Below, piece after piece: positions 1-9,160 of a stretch of DNA of 64,000 nucleotides. The notes under the pieces were generated by a model, which saw nothing but the letters and a program-made list of their open reading frames with translations, had not been told where the DNA came from and made no database searches. Source of the stretch: Streptomyces sp. AC1-42W (GTDB lineage: Bacteria; Actinomycetota; Actinomycetes; Streptomycetales; Streptomycetaceae). The stretch lies in the NCBI RefSeq assembly GCF_003248355.1, contig NZ_QKWY01000001.1, forward strand, positions 702,001 to 766,000, written 5' to 3'. Each line of letters starts with the position of its first letter. Positions within the stretch are counted from its first letter, which is position 1. Position numbers and translations under genes: made by a program.

Positions 1-3000
1 GACCGCGCCGCGCAGCGTCTCGTGCGGGCCGATCTCGATCAGGGTGCCGACGCCGTCGTCCACGAGCGCGCCGATCGTCTCGGCGAACCGGACCTGGTCG
101 CGCAGGTTGCGCACCCAGTAGTCGACGTCGGTGACCGGGTTCACCGCGCCGGGCAGGGCGGTGGAGCGGAAGCCGATGGTGCCCGTCAGCGGGGTGATGC
201 CGGCGATGCGCTCGCGCAGCGGCTCGATCAGGGGGTCCATGCCGGGGCCGTGCACGGGGCGTTCGACCCGGATGCGCCTGACCGACACGCCGTCCCGCAG
301 GAGGTCGGCCTCCAGGGCGGTGACGGCCTCGGGCGTGCCGGAGACCGCCGCGCTGGTGGGGCTGTTCACCACGGCGAGCGCCGCGCGCCCGGCGTACGGC
401 GCCAGCCTCGGCAGCAGGTCGTGCTCCGGCAGGTCGACCGCGATCATCGCCCCGGCCGCCGCCCTGCGCTCCAGCAGGTGCGAACGGGCGACCACCACGC
501 GGGCGGCGTCCTCCAGGGACAGCGAGCCCGCCACGCAGGCGGCCGCGACCTCGCCCAGGCTGTGCCCGACGACGGCGGCCGGTTCGACGCCGAGTCCGAG
601 CCACACCCGCGCCAGCGAGACCTGGAGGGCGAACAGGACCGGCTGCTGGAAGTCCATCTCCTCGAACCTGGCCCGCTCGGGCGGGGCCGCCAGCTCGTCG
701 AGCACCGAGCAGCCGCCCGCCGCCCGCACCGCGGCGTCGCAGGCCCGCATCGAGGCCCGGAACCCGGCGTGCGAGCGCATCAGCTCCCGCCCCATGCCGA
801 CCCACTGCGTGCCGCCGCCGGAGAAGACCAGCGCCACCCGCCGGTCGGTGTTTCCGGCGACCGTGCCCGTGACGACGTCCGGGTGCGGCCGGCCGGAGGC
901 GACCCGCGCGAGCCCGTCCAGGACGTCCTGGCGGTTGCGGGCGAACAGCGCCACCCGGTGACCGTGATGGGTGCGCCTGGTGGCGAGCGTGTACGCGAGG
1001 TCGGCGACCCGCAGCCCGGTGTCCCGTTCGACGTGGCTCGACAGTTCGCGGCAGGTGTCGGCCAGCGCGGCCGCCGTGCGCGCCGTCACCGGGACGAGGT
1101 GCGGCCGGTCGTCGGGCGCGACCTCGCCCCGGCCGGGCGTGACGTGCCGCCCCCGGTCGCCCGCGGTGAACGGGCCGGGCCGGACGGTGAGCCCGGCGGC
1201 GTGCAGCGTGCCGAGCGAGCCGAGCAGCGTGCCGGCCTCGTCGGCGCCCCGCCGGAGCGAGGGCAGCGTGGCCGCGGGCAGGATCTCCGCCACGGACTTG
1301 AGGAGCACGGGGTGCGGGCTGATCTCGATCACCGCGTCCACGTCGTGCTCGCGCAGTGTCGTCAGCGCGTCCACCACGCGGATCTCCCCGCGCAGGTTGT
1401 CCGCCCAGTAGTCCGGCCCCAGTTCCGCGCCGTCCACCGGTTCACCGGTCACCGTCGAGATCATCGGGACACGGGTCGTGCGGGGCCGGATGCCTTCGAG
1501 TTCGAGCCGCAGCGGGTCGAGGACGTGGTCGACCAGCGAGGAGTGCGGGGCGTGGCCCATCCGTACCCGGTGGCTGGTGACGCCGTCGGCGGTGAGCCGC
1601 TCGACCAGGGCGTCGATCTCCTGCGGCGTGCCGGTGACCAGGGTGGACGCGAGGCCGTTGCGGCCGGCGATCGCCAGCCGGCCGGTCAGGTACTTCCGTA
1701 CGGCGTCGGCGCCGGTCGTCACGACGATGCCGTCGCCCCGGCCGACCGCCAGTTGCTGGAGGAGCCTGCCGTGGCTCGCGGCCAGCAGGGAGGCGTCCTC
1801 GAAGTCGAGCGCGCCGGCGATGTGCGAGGCCGCGAACTCGCCGACGCTCTGCCCCACCACGACGTCCGGCTCGACCCCCAGCGACCGCCAGGCGTCGGTG
1901 AGCGCGACCTGGATGCTGAACAGCAGCGGCTGGAAGACGTCCATGTCGTCGATGCGGCCGTCCGCCGCCAGCAGCTGGTCCACCAGGGAGAAGCCCAGCA
2001 GCTTCCGCATCCGCCGGTCGGAGCGCATCATCGACCGCCGGAACACCGGCATCCCGGCGAGCAACTGCCGGCCCATGCCCACCCACTGCGAGCCGTTGCC
2101 GGAGAACAGGAACGCCACGCGCGGCGCGCGCCTCTCCGCCTCCCCGGCCGCCGGACGTCCGACGCTCAGTCCGTCCATGGCCGTGCCGGCCGTGAACGCG
2201 TCCAGGCGGGCACGGAGTTCGGTCATGTCACGGGCCGTCGCCGCGAGCCGGAATCCGCCGTCCCCGGGCGCCGCGGCGCAGACCGTCCGCAGGTCGTCGC
2301 CCTCGCGCAGAGCGGACACCCGTGCGGCCAGGGCCTCTTCGGAGTCCTCGGCCAGCAGCAGGAGCGAGCTCTCGGACCGGGGCAGCTCCTCGACGGCGAC
2401 ATGGCAGATCGCCCCGCCGAAGCCGAACGAGCTGACGCCGCCCCGGCGCGCGTCGGAGCGCCGGGTCCACGGCTCCAGCCGGTCCTGGACGGTCATCCCG
2501 TAGGTGTCGAACATGATCTGCGGGTTGGGGGAGGCGTAGTGCAGGCTGGGCGGCAGCACCCCGTTGCGCATCGACAGCGCCAGCTTGACCAGGCCGACGA
2601 TCCCGGCCGCCGCCTCCAGGTGCCCGACGTTGGACTTCACGGAGCCGAGCCGCAGCGGCTGCGCCCGGTCCCCGCCCAGGACCGCGCCGATGGCGTTGGC
2701 CTCGATCGGGTCGCCGAGCGGTGTCGCGGAGCCGTGGCACTCGATGTAGTCCACGAGGGACGGCGCGATGCCGGCCCGGCGGTAGGCGTTGCGGAGCATC
2801 AGCTCCTGGGCCTGCGGGTTCGGCGCGGTCATGCCGTTGCTCAGGCCGTCGTTGTTGGACGAACTGCCCTTGATCAGGCAGTAGACCGGCAGGTCGCGCT
2901 CCAGGGCCACGCTCAGCGGGGCGAGTACGACGACCCCGGCGCCCTCCCCGCGGACATAGCCGTCGGCCCGTGCGTCGAACGACTTGCAGCGGCCGTCCGG

Positions 3001-3933
3001 GGCGAGCGCCCCCATCGCGGCCATGGCGGTGTAGTAGTCGGAGACGAAGCTCAGGTTCACCCCGCCGGCGAGCACGAGTTCGCTCTCGCCCGACCAGATC
3101 GACTGGCAGCCCACGTGCACGGAGACCAGCGATCCCGCGCAGGCCGCGTCGATGGCCATGCTCGGGCCCTGGAGGCCCAGGACGTAGGAGACCCGGTTGG
3201 CGATGATGCCGTCGTGCATGCCGGTCGCGGTGTGCGGGGTGATGTGGGCGTCCGGGCCGCGGTAGTGCGCCAGCGCCGCGTAGTCGCCCCAGCAGGAGGC
3301 CATGAACACACCGGTGTCGCTGCCGATGAGGCTGTGCGGCGCGACCCCCGCGTCCTCCAGCGCCTCCCAGGCCAGTTCGAGGACCAGCCGCTGCTGCGGG
3401 TCCATCTGGACGGCCTCGCGGGGCGAGATGCCGAAGAACAGCGGGTCGAAGCGGTCGATGTCCTCGATGAAGCCGCCCCAGCGCACCGCGTCGCCCAGCA
3501 GCGCGCGCCGGGCCGCCGGTACCGGCCCCACGGCGTCACGGCCCTCGGTGAGCAGCTGCCAGAACGAGGTGGGGTCGGGTCCGCCCGGGAACCGGCAGCC
3601 GATGCCCACGATCGCGACGGGCTCGTTGACCGCCCCCCGGCGCTCGCCGCGGGCCGGGCCCGCCTCCTCCGCCGCCCCGGGGCCCTCGACGAGCGCGCGG
3701 GCCAGCGCGTCGACGGTCGGGTACTGCCACATCCAGGTGAGCGGAACCTTCCGGCCGAGAAATTCGGACAGCGAGGCGGAAATGGTCGCCAGTTTCAGTG
3801 ATTCCAGGCCGTACTGGTGCATCGGCCCCCAGCGGTCCAGCGTGTTCCGGGGCACGTCCAGTACGTCGGCGATGCGCGAAAGAAGGAATTCCGATACGGA
3901 GTGCACATCTCGTGCTGCGTGCTCGTGGGGCAT
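1..3933 (-). CDS. Type I polyketide synthase, partial: ACP-KS-AT-AT
   Basis: This is a modular polyketide synthase that loads and condenses acyl units on carrier proteins in the cytoplasm. The ATG at 3933 follows a GAGGAG ribosome site, and the frame is open to the window edge (1,311 codons), so the C-terminus is missing. An N-terminal carrier domain has the phosphopantetheine serine in YGLESLKL (Ser45). The ketosynthase (about 105-525) has Cys265 in DAACAGSL, His400 in ECHGSATPLGDP and His438 in VKSNVGH. Two acyltransferases follow: AT1 with GQSVGEF (Ser696) and a HAPHS motif, and AT2 with GHSLGEV (Ser1125) and PVHGPGM in place of the usual HAFHS/YASHS motif. The usual KS-to-AT linker (VPVTAR..., VADLAYTLATRR) lies before AT2, so AT1 looks like the extra domain. 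It is divergent from an MFS exporter at 4694. The product cannot be predicted from one incomplete protein. Confidence 0.93.
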   Translation of the reverse strand, partial: MPHEHAARDVHSVSEFLLSRIADVLDVPRNTLDRWGPMHQYGLESLKLATISASLSEFLGRKVPLTWMWQYPTVDALARALVEGPGAAEEAGPARGERRGAVNEPVAIVGIGCRFPGGPDPTSFWQLLTEGRDAVGPVPAARRALLGDAVRWGGFIEDIDRFDPLFFGISPREAVQMDPQQRLVLELAWEALEDAGVAPHSLIGSDTGVFMASCWGDYAALAHYRGPDAHITPHTATGMHDGIIANRVSYVLGLQGPSMAIDAACAGSLVSVHVGCQSIWSGESELVLAGGVNLSFVSDYYTAMAAMGALAPDGRCKSFDARADGYVRGEGAGVVVLAPLSVALERDLPVYCLIKGSSSNNDGLSNGMTAPNPQAQELMLRNAYRRAGIAPSLVDYIECHGSATPLGDPIEANAIGAVLGGDRAQPLRLGSVKSNVGHLEAAAGIVGLVKLALSMRNGVLPPSLHYASPNPQIMFDTYGMTVQDRLEPWTRRSDARRGGVSSFGFGGAICHVAVEELPRSESSLLLLAEDSEEALAARVSALREGDDLRTVCAAAPGDGGFRLAATARDMTELRARLDAFTAGTAMDGLSVGRPAAGEAERRAPRVAFLFSGNGSQWVGMGRQLLAGMPVFRRSMMRSDRRMRKLLGFSLVDQLLAADGRIDDMDVFQPLLFSIQVALTDAWRSLGVEPDVVVGQSVGEFAASHIAGALDFEDASLLAASHGRLLQQLAVGRGDGIVVTTGADAVRKYLTGRLAIAGRNGLASTLVTGTPQEIDALVERLTADGVTSHRVRMGHAPHSSLVDHVLDPLRLELEGIRPRTTRVPMISTVTGEPVDGAELGPDYWADNLRGEIRVVDALTTLREHDVDAVIEISPHPVLLKSVAEILPAATLPSLRRGADEAGTLLGSLGTLHAAGLTVRPGPFTAGDRGRHVTPGRGEVAPDDRPHLVPVTARTAAALADTCRELSSHVERDTGLRVADLAYTLATRRTHHGHRVALFARNRQDVLDGLARVASGRPHPDVVTGTVAGNTDRRVALVFSGGGTQWVGMGRELMRSHAGFRASMRACDAAVRAAGGCSVLDELAAPPERARFEEMDFQQPVLFALQVSLARVWLGLGVEPAAVVGHSLGEVAAACVAGSLSLEDAARVVVARSHLLERRAAAGAMIAVDLPEHDLLPRLAPYAGRAALAVVNSPTSAAVSGTPEAVTALEADLLRDGVSVRRIRVERPVHGPGMDPLIEPLRERIAGITPLTGTIGFRSTALPGAVNPVTDVDYWVRNLRDQVRFAETIGALVDDGVGTLIEIGPHETLRGAV

Positions 3934-4137
3934 TTCGGCTCCTCGGCAGGACAAATGAAATGTACGAGTGGTGGGAAAAGGGCGGTGGCACTCGTGCGTG
4001 CGCACCGGACGGCGAGCCCGGGGTCACCGGCTCGCGCGGGGGCGGCCGGGCCCGGATGTCCGGTCTCGGGCGGGGAGAGGAGCGGAAGTCACTCTTCCGT
4101 CGTGGGTGGGGTGCCGTACGGGGTCACCCGGCGGGCA

Positions 4138-4172
4138 GCCTTTCCGGCACCCTCGTAGGTGCCCGAAAGGGC
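4138..4172. promoter_or_regulatory. Imperfect inverted repeat in the PKS/exporter intergenic region
   Basis: Arms at 4138-4151 and 4158-4172 pair with one bulge and one mismatch around the loop ctcgta. The gap from 3934 to 4693 has no convincing gene, only low-quality open frames lacking ribosome sites. This repeat could be an operator or a transcript hairpin; I cannot tell which. Confidence 0.4.
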
Positions 4173-4238
4173 AACGAGACATGGCTGCCGACATACGAGT
4201 ACGCGCACCGAGACCCAACCCCCGTCAACCCGTCCTGG

Positions 4239-4264
4239 CTGAATCAGACCGCGATCTGATTCAG
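4239..4264. promoter_or_regulatory. Perfect 10-bp inverted repeat, candidate operator
   Basis: CTGAATCAGA at 4239-4248 is the exact reverse complement of TCTGATTCAG at 4255-4264, with a 6-bp spacer. It lies between the divergent PKS and MFS genes and is AT-rich relative to its surroundings, as expected of a regulator site. No regulator gene is adjacent within the window. Confidence 0.5.
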
Positions 4265-4693
4265 GATCACTGCCGGTGGTCCAGCCACCGGGTTTTCCTG
4301 GCCGTGCTGATCCGCGACCGCGCAGTGCTGGTGACGTGCGGGCGGAGCCGAACACCTCGTCGCGCTGCCGGCCGATGCGTTCCCGCATTCGATGCGTCCA
4401 GGTCAAGGGGTATTCGGAATGACGTGGACGGAGGCACTTGCCCGACCGGTGAGCATCAGAGTGCCACTCGGGCAATGGAGAGACAAGAGTGCCTACCGGG
4501 ACGGAAAGAAGCGGTGGCTCGAATAGGACCCCGAGATGACTGGATCGGGTCACCTGGACAGCGGCGGGGTGGCATTGCAAGCTGCTCGGATGAAATTCAC
4601 GAACCACACACCGGCCCGGACCGGTGCCGACGCGCGCTTACCCGGATGCCCGAGGCGACGGCCGGTCACGGCGTCCCCCGCCGGGAGGGCGGC

Positions 4694-6046
4694 ATGACGG
4701 GTACGGAGGTGAAGCCGCACCGGCGTCCGGGCCTGGCGCTCGGCGTTCTGGCCGGGGCGCTCGCCCTGGACGTGAGCGGGCTCGGGGTGCTCAACGCGGC
4801 CCTGCCGTCCGTGGGGGAGCGGTTCGACCTGGACGACGCCACGCTCCAGTGGGTCATGATCGCGTACGCCGTCACCTTCGCCGGCTTCCTGCTGGTCGGC
4901 GGCCGGCTGGCCGATGTGTTCGGCCGGCGACGGGTGTTCGAGGCCGGGATCGCCCTGTTCACCGCCGCCGCCCTGGTCGGAGCCGTGTCGCCCGACATCG
5001 CGGTGCTGCTCGGCGCGCGGGCGGCGCAGGGCGTCGGCGCGGCGCTGTCCGGTCCGGCCGCGCTGGCCCTGCTGACCGAGGTGTTCCCGGCCGGCCCGGC
5101 CCGCAACCGGGCGTTCAGCGTGTACGCGGCGGTGGGCGCCGCGAGCTTCAGCGGCGGAGTGATGCTGGGCGGAGTGCTGACCCAGTTCTTCGGCTGGCGC
5201 TCGGTGCTGTGGTTCTCGGTCGCGGTGGGAGCCGCCGTACTGGCCGCGACGCGGGCCGGGTTGCCGGCCGGGACCGGACGCGGCGGGCGCCTGGACCTGC
5301 CGGGCGCGATATCGGGGACGCTCGGCCTCACCCTGCTGGTCGTCGGCGTGAGCAGCGGCGGCGCGGTGGTGTGGGCCGCGCTCGGCGCGGCGGCGGTCTT
5401 CCTGGTGCTCTTCGTCGTCCGCGAACTGCGCACCGCCGACCCGGTGCTGCCGCTCGGCCTCTTCCGCGTCCCGTCGGTGCGGGCGGCGAGCCTGGCGGCG
5501 TTCCTCCAGTACATGGCCTCGGTCGGCATGCTGTTCTTCGCGCCGCTGTATCTCCAGGGGATGCTGGACTACTCGCCGTTCGAGTCCGGTCTGGCGCTGG
5601 TGCCGATGTCGCTGGCCGTGTTCCTCACCGCCAACTACGCCACCGGGCGCCTGCTGGCCACGTACACCCCGTACACGCTGATGGCGGTCGGGCTGGTCCT
5701 GATCGGGGTGGGCACGGGGCTGTGGATGAGCACCCCGCACCACGGCGGCTACGCGCTGTACGTGCTGCCGGGGCTGGTGCTCAGCGGTATCGGCCAGGGG
5801 CTGAACTTCCCCTCGATGACCTCCGCCGGCCTCAGCGGGGTCGAGCCGGAGGGGCACGCGGTCGCCGGCGCGGTGAACGTCGTGGCCCAGCAGATCGGCT
5901 CCAGCGTCGGCGTCGCCGTCCTGGTGCTGGTCGCGGCGACGAGCGACGACCGGCTCACCGGCTACCACCTGGCCTATCTGACGGCCGCGCTCGCCTGTGT
6001 GGCCGGGGCGGCCGCCATCACGTTCGCCCGGCGGCGGGCGGCGTAG
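4694..6046 (+). CDS. MFS drug/metabolite exporter, DHA2-like
   Basis: This is a 450-aa integral membrane proton-coupled exporter. The ATG at 4694 follows GGGAGGGC. The frame is open far upstream, but only this start gives a normal N-terminus. The first helix is ALGVLAGALALDVSGLGVLNAALP, split here for reading as ALGVLAGALALDV plus SGLGVLNAALP, and it is followed by a classic MFS motif A (GGRLADVFGRRRVF). The length and repeated hydrophobic segments fit a 12-14-helix transporter of the family that includes actinorhodin- and tetracenomycin-type exporters. Its position opposite the polyketide synthase suggests export of, or resistance to, that product. This is inference from context. Confidence 0.9.
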   Translation: MTGTEVKPHRRPGLALGVLAGALALDVSGLGVLNAALPSVGERFDLDDATLQWVMIAYAVTFAGFLLVGGRLADVFGRRRVFEAGIALFTAAALVGAVSPDIAVLLGARAAQGVGAALSGPAALALLTEVFPAGPARNRAFSVYAAVGAASFSGGVMLGGVLTQFFGWRSVLWFSVAVGAAVLAATRAGLPAGTGRGGRLDLPGAISGTLGLTLLVVGVSSGGAVVWAALGAAAVFLVLFVVRELRTADPVLPLGLFRVPSVRAASLAAFLQYMASVGMLFFAPLYLQGMLDYSPFESGLALVPMSLAVFLTANYATGRLLATYTPYTLMAVGLVLIGVGTGLWMSTPHHGGYALYVLPGLVLSGIGQGLNFPSMTSAGLSGVEPEGHAVAGAVNVVAQQIGSSVGVAVLVLVAATSDDRLTGYHLAYLTAALACVAGAAAITFARRRAA

Positions 6047-6088
6047 CCCGGCCACCGGGCCGAAGAGCGCGAGGGGCGGGGCCGGGTG

Positions 6089-6156
6089 TCAGGGCCAGAC
6101 CAAGCAATACGCCTGGTGCCCCGCCTCGTGCAGCCGGTGCGAGAAGTCCTGCCACT
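6089..6156. repeat. Left 68-bp direct repeat bounding cassette 1 (att-like)
   Basis: These 68 bases match 12567-12634 in the same orientation with one mismatch. On the minus strand they encode the last 22 residues and the stop codon of the conserved gene at 12567-13004 (ending [10 protein letters not shown]), but the rest of that gene is absent here. The repeat begins exactly at the stop codon. This is the pattern left when an element integrates into the 3' end of a gene. No integrase lies between the copies. Bases 6157-6240 hold nothing I recognise. Confidence 0.85.
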
Positions 6157-6240
6157 GCGCCCGACGGTGCCGTGAGTGCAATGACAGGCGCGTGCTTCCT
6201 CGCCGGAAGCCTTCGAGCCGATTGCGCCGCAGCAGCTCGG

Positions 6241-7065
6241 TCAAGACACTTCGGAAGCCAAGGCGCGGAGCGGTGGGACGAGTTCGGGGTGGTCTCCGCG
6301 TGAGGCCGACTGCAGGAGTTCGGTGATGACGATGAGCTGTGCGATGCGACCGGGCTCGGTCTTGAGTACGGGGAAGGTGTCGCGGACGCGCCGGGCAAAG
6401 GCCGGGGCGAGGAGGGAGTACGCCAGGAGCATGGCGGCGTCGTAGCCGGCGGGTGCCAGGCCGAAGCCTTCCCAGTCGAGGAGGTAGGGAGTGTGGCTGG
6501 TGAGGTTGGCGGTGTGCAGATCCCCGTGGGCTGTTGTCCAGTCCGTGATCCGGGGGCCGGGCACGTCGAGGAAGCGAGGGACGGTACGGTCCACCCACTC
6601 CTGTCGTACGGCCATCCGGTTCGTGAGGACGGCGCTCACGTGATCAAGGTCGGTGCGCAGGGAGTCCCACCACGCGGGCGGCGGATTCGGGTCTCTGCGC
6701 AGGACGGGACTGGGGGTGGAGATGGGCTCGTCGATGTACTGGTGCAGTTCCGATCGGTACGCGCAGCCGTCGCTGCTCGACTCGGTGGTGTCGTACAGCA
6801 GGGGCTTGTTGACGTGTCCGTCGAACAGTACGGAGGCCTGGCGGTTGCCGTCCCAGATCTTGCCGACCGCCTTGTCCTGTGGTGCGGAGAGCAGTCTCAG
6901 CCAGCAGGTGCCCCTTTCCGGGTGCTGGACGCGGCTGCTGAGAGTGCGGCCGTGCCAGCCCCAGACCTCGGGGCCGGCGATCGTGGAGCCCAGTGCCCGT
7001 GCCGAGCGCGCGAAGGCCCGGCGCATGCGCTGCTGGTCCGTGGGGTCAGCCGGTGGCGAGTACAT
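6241..7065 (-). CDS. APH-fold phosphotransferase, cassette 1
   Basis: This 274-aa protein has the kinase core of the aminoglycoside phosphotransferase/choline kinase fold: a catalytic loop HGDLHTANL (His180, Asp182, Asn187) and a metal-binding LLDWEGFGL (Asp197). The glycine-rich N-lobe is weak, as is common in this superfamily. The ATG at 7065 lies 20 bp inside the end of the upstream aldo/keto reductase gene, so the two are translationally coupled. It is the last gene of the cassette 1 operon. A homologue with the same motifs (HADLTWANV, IIDWEDWG) sits in cassette 2. The substrate is unknown; the modified peptide, a cofactor or a small molecule are all possible. Antibiotic resistance is less likely given the context. 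Confidence 0.8.
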   Translation of the reverse strand: MYSPPADPTDQQRMRRAFARSARALGSTIAGPEVWGWHGRTLSSRVQHPERGTCWLRLLSAPQDKAVGKIWDGNRQASVLFDGHVNKPLLYDTTESSSDGCAYRSELHQYIDEPISTPSPVLRRDPNPPPAWWDSLRTDLDHVSAVLTNRMAVRQEWVDRTVPRFLDVPGPRITDWTTAHGDLHTANLTSHTPYLLDWEGFGLAPAGYDAAMLLAYSLLAPAFARRVRDTFPVLKTEPGRIAQLIVITELLQSASRGDHPELVPPLRALASEVS

Positions 7066-7954
7066 CCAGCACCTTTCGCAGCGTGGGGACCGGGATGGCC
7101 GGGCTTCGCAGGGCGGCTTGGGCTTCGGTCCAGTGTGCCGGGGTTGAGGTGGAGAGCAGAATGCGCGTCACTCCGGGGCAGGAGGCTGCGGCGAGCAGAC
7201 ACGCCTGGGCGATGGTGAGTTCGGGGTTCAGCAGTGCGGTGAGTTCGCGGGTGGCCAGGTGGGGAAGTTCGCCACCGAAGAGGGGCGCGGAGGCGTACAC
7301 CTGCCACCCGAGGCCGGCCGCCTGGGCGATCGGGCCGTCACCCTCCAGCGCCTGGGCGAGGGCGGTTGCGTTGACAAGGGATACGGGCAGCTGGACGGCG
7401 CGCAGGTGATGCCGGTCCGTGCCCGCTGCCTCGATGGCCAGCTGGTGCAGGGCAGGGATGCTCAGGGTGCCGGTGTCGAAGCCGTCCCAGGCAGCGACGC
7501 CGTATGCGGTCAGGGTTCCAGCCGCTCCTTCCGCTTCGAGGGCGGTGAAGGCGTCGTGCAGGGCTTCGTACGGGTCGTCGCCGGCTTGTTCGGGGTTGTG
7601 GGTGAAGACGAGGTCCAGGCGGTCACGGCCGAGTTCGGCGCGGTTGCGGGCACACTGCCAGTGGATGTACGGGGCGCTCAGGCAATGTCCGCGTTTCGCG
7701 TCCTCGGAGGTGATGGCTCCGTCGGATTCGGCGTCCTTCGCGGCTTGGTGGGTGAGGTATCCGACCTTGGTGGCGACCGGGACCGGATGCCTCGCGAGGG
7801 CCCGGGCGAGTAACGTCTGGGCTGTGCCGCCAAGGTAGTTGGGTGCTGTGTCGATCCACGCGGTGGCGGGATCGCAGGCCGCTCGGACGGCGGCGTCGCT
7901 CAGTGCGGAGGGACGGATGCGGTAAGTGCCGAGTCCCAGGGCCGCCGTCGTCAT
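7046..7954 (-). CDS. Aldo/keto reductase-like protein, cassette 1
   Basis: This 302-aa TIM-barrel oxidoreductase belongs to the NAD(P)H aldo/keto reductase superfamily. Visible family residues are the Asp and Tyr of WIDTAPNYLGG, the Lys of ATKVGY and the His of VFTHNPEQ, which together correspond to the catalytic tetrad. The ATG at 7954 overlaps the stop of the upstream oxygenase (ATGA) and has a strong GGAAGGAGG site. The cassette 2 counterpart shares NYLG, TKVGY and HNPE. Its expected role is reduction of a carbonyl or imine made by the neighbouring oxygenases, but this is inference. Confidence 0.85.
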   Translation of the reverse strand: MTTAALGLGTYRIRPSALSDAAVRAACDPATAWIDTAPNYLGGTAQTLLARALARHPVPVATKVGYLTHQAAKDAESDGAITSEDAKRGHCLSAPYIHWQCARNRAELGRDRLDLVFTHNPEQAGDDPYEALHDAFTALEAEGAAGTLTAYGVAAWDGFDTGTLSIPALHQLAIEAAGTDRHHLRAVQLPVSLVNATALAQALEGDGPIAQAAGLGWQVYASAPLFGGELPHLATRELTALLNPELTIAQACLLAAASCPGVTRILLSTSTPAHWTEAQAALRSPAIPVPTLRKVLDVLATG

Positions 7955-9144
7955 CGTCCACCTCCTTCCACCGTGATCGCCTGGCCGGTCATCAGTTCGG
8001 AGACGACTGCCGCCGCGTCCGTGACAGAGATACACGATGCTTCGGCCAGCTCACCGACGGACACGGCGCTGGGTGCGGCGGCCGTCAGGCGCTGGAGGAG
8101 CGGGAGGGCCTCCTGTGCCATCTCCCACTCGTTGTCGCAGGCCCGGAATGCCGGCCCGGCCCCGTCGGCCGCAGGCTCCAGACGTGCTCGTGTGGTGGTG
8201 AGCCTGACACGTATCTCCGGGTCTGCGGGGACGCCGGTGATGTGGGGCAGGCTCGGCCGAAGGCGGGTGAGGTCGGCGCTGTCACGCATCGCCGTGTACC
8301 GGCCGATGAGACGTGGATCGTCCAGGGCGGCGATGACTTCCTTGCGCAGCCGGTCCAGGTAGGCAGCCTGCTGCTCGGGCGGCGCGTGCACGGGCAGGTC
8401 CTCGCGCAGGATGTCGTGGCGGCGCAGGTCGTCGGCGAGCCAGGCCAGGAGCTGGGCGCCGGTGGTGGTCTGGATGCCGAAGGTGAGGTGGAGGGAGTGT
8501 TCACCTTCGGAGGCGGCCACCGAGTGCCACCAGCCGCGCGGGAGATACAGCAGGTCTCCTGGCCGCAGGACGAGTTCCGTGACCGGGTCCTCGGGCGGGG
8601 GCTCGGGTTCGTCGGTGTCCTTGTACATAGGGGCGGTGCGGGTGGGGCCGTACACCTTCCAGCGTTTGACGCCGTCGATCTGTACGACGACGACGTCGTG
8701 GTCGTCCCAGTGCACGCCGAAGCCTTCACGGGCGGTCCATGAGGCGTACAGGTTGGCCTGCACCCCGGTGCGCAGCCACTGCTCCAGCTCCATCGCCGAG
8801 CGGCCGACGGAGGGGAGGAGCTCGTCGATGGCGTCGATGACCAGAGAGGCGCCATCGGCGAGCCGTGCGCGCAGCTCGGCGGGGTGCAGGCGCTGCCAGA
8901 CGGTGTGCCTGCGGGTGGCGACCGGCGCGGTGTAGAGGTAGGCGGGCAGCATCTTGCCGTCCGCGGACAGGCGGAAGCGGGGCGGCTCCAGGCGGTGGGT
9001 GGCCAGGATGGTGTTGACGTCGTCCCAGGAGATCAGCTGGGACGGGTTCGGGAGAACGGTGGGGACATGGTGGTGCCGGCGGTGGTACACCTGGGCCAGG
9101 AACTCGTCCTGGCCCAGGTGGGCCGCCAGGTTCAGCGGCGACAA
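7951..9144 (-). CDS. JmjC/cupin-8 Fe(II) oxygenase, cassette 1
   Basis: This 397-aa protein resembles bacterial JmjC ribosomal-oxygenase-like hydroxylases. The iron-binding facial triad is visible as GVHWDDHD (His145, Asp147) and PRGWWHS (His207). A C-terminal segment of about 60 residues looks like the winged helix that follows JmjC domains in that family. I place the start at the TTG at 9144, because the frame continues upstream through the small peptide gene while AGGAGGAGACGCG immediately precedes this TTG. The peptide gene ends only 16 bp upstream, which suggests the peptide as a substrate. Known relatives hydroxylate side chains of proteins or peptides using 2-oxoglutarate. Confidence 0.85.
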   Translation of the reverse strand: MSPLNLAAHLGQDEFLAQVYHRRHHHVPTVLPNPSQLISWDDVNTILATHRLEPPRFRLSADGKMLPAYLYTAPVATRRHTVWQRLHPAELRARLADGASLVIDAIDELLPSVGRSAMELEQWLRTGVQANLYASWTAREGFGVHWDDHDVVVVQIDGVKRWKVYGPTRTAPMYKDTDEPEPPPEDPVTELVLRPGDLLYLPRGWWHSVAASEGEHSLHLTFGIQTTTGAQLLAWLADDLRRHDILREDLPVHAPPEQQAAYLDRLRKEVIAALDDPRLIGRYTAMRDSADLTRLRPSLPHITGVPADPEIRVRLTTTRARLEPAADGAGPAFRACDNEWEMAQEALPLLQRLTAAAPSAVSVGELAEASCISVTDAAAVVSELMTGQAITVEGGGR

Positions 9145-9160
9145 CGCGTCTCCTCCTGGA

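Noticed and set aside
22..3801. A very long plus-strand open frame opposite the polyketide synthase
   Set aside because: The minus strand carries clear ACP, KS and AT motifs in one frame; the plus-strand frame is Arg/Gly/Pro-rich with no motif and reflects high GC at third positions.
6089..6598. Minus-strand open frame ending in [10 protein letters not shown] as a second copy of the gene at 12567
   Set aside because: Only the last 22 codons are homologous; the rest is unrelated antisense of the phosphotransferase gene.
6241..7065. Aminoglycoside resistance gene
   Set aside because: The fold matches, but the short length, weak N-lobe and a paralogue in the same peptide cassette context argue for a biosynthetic role.
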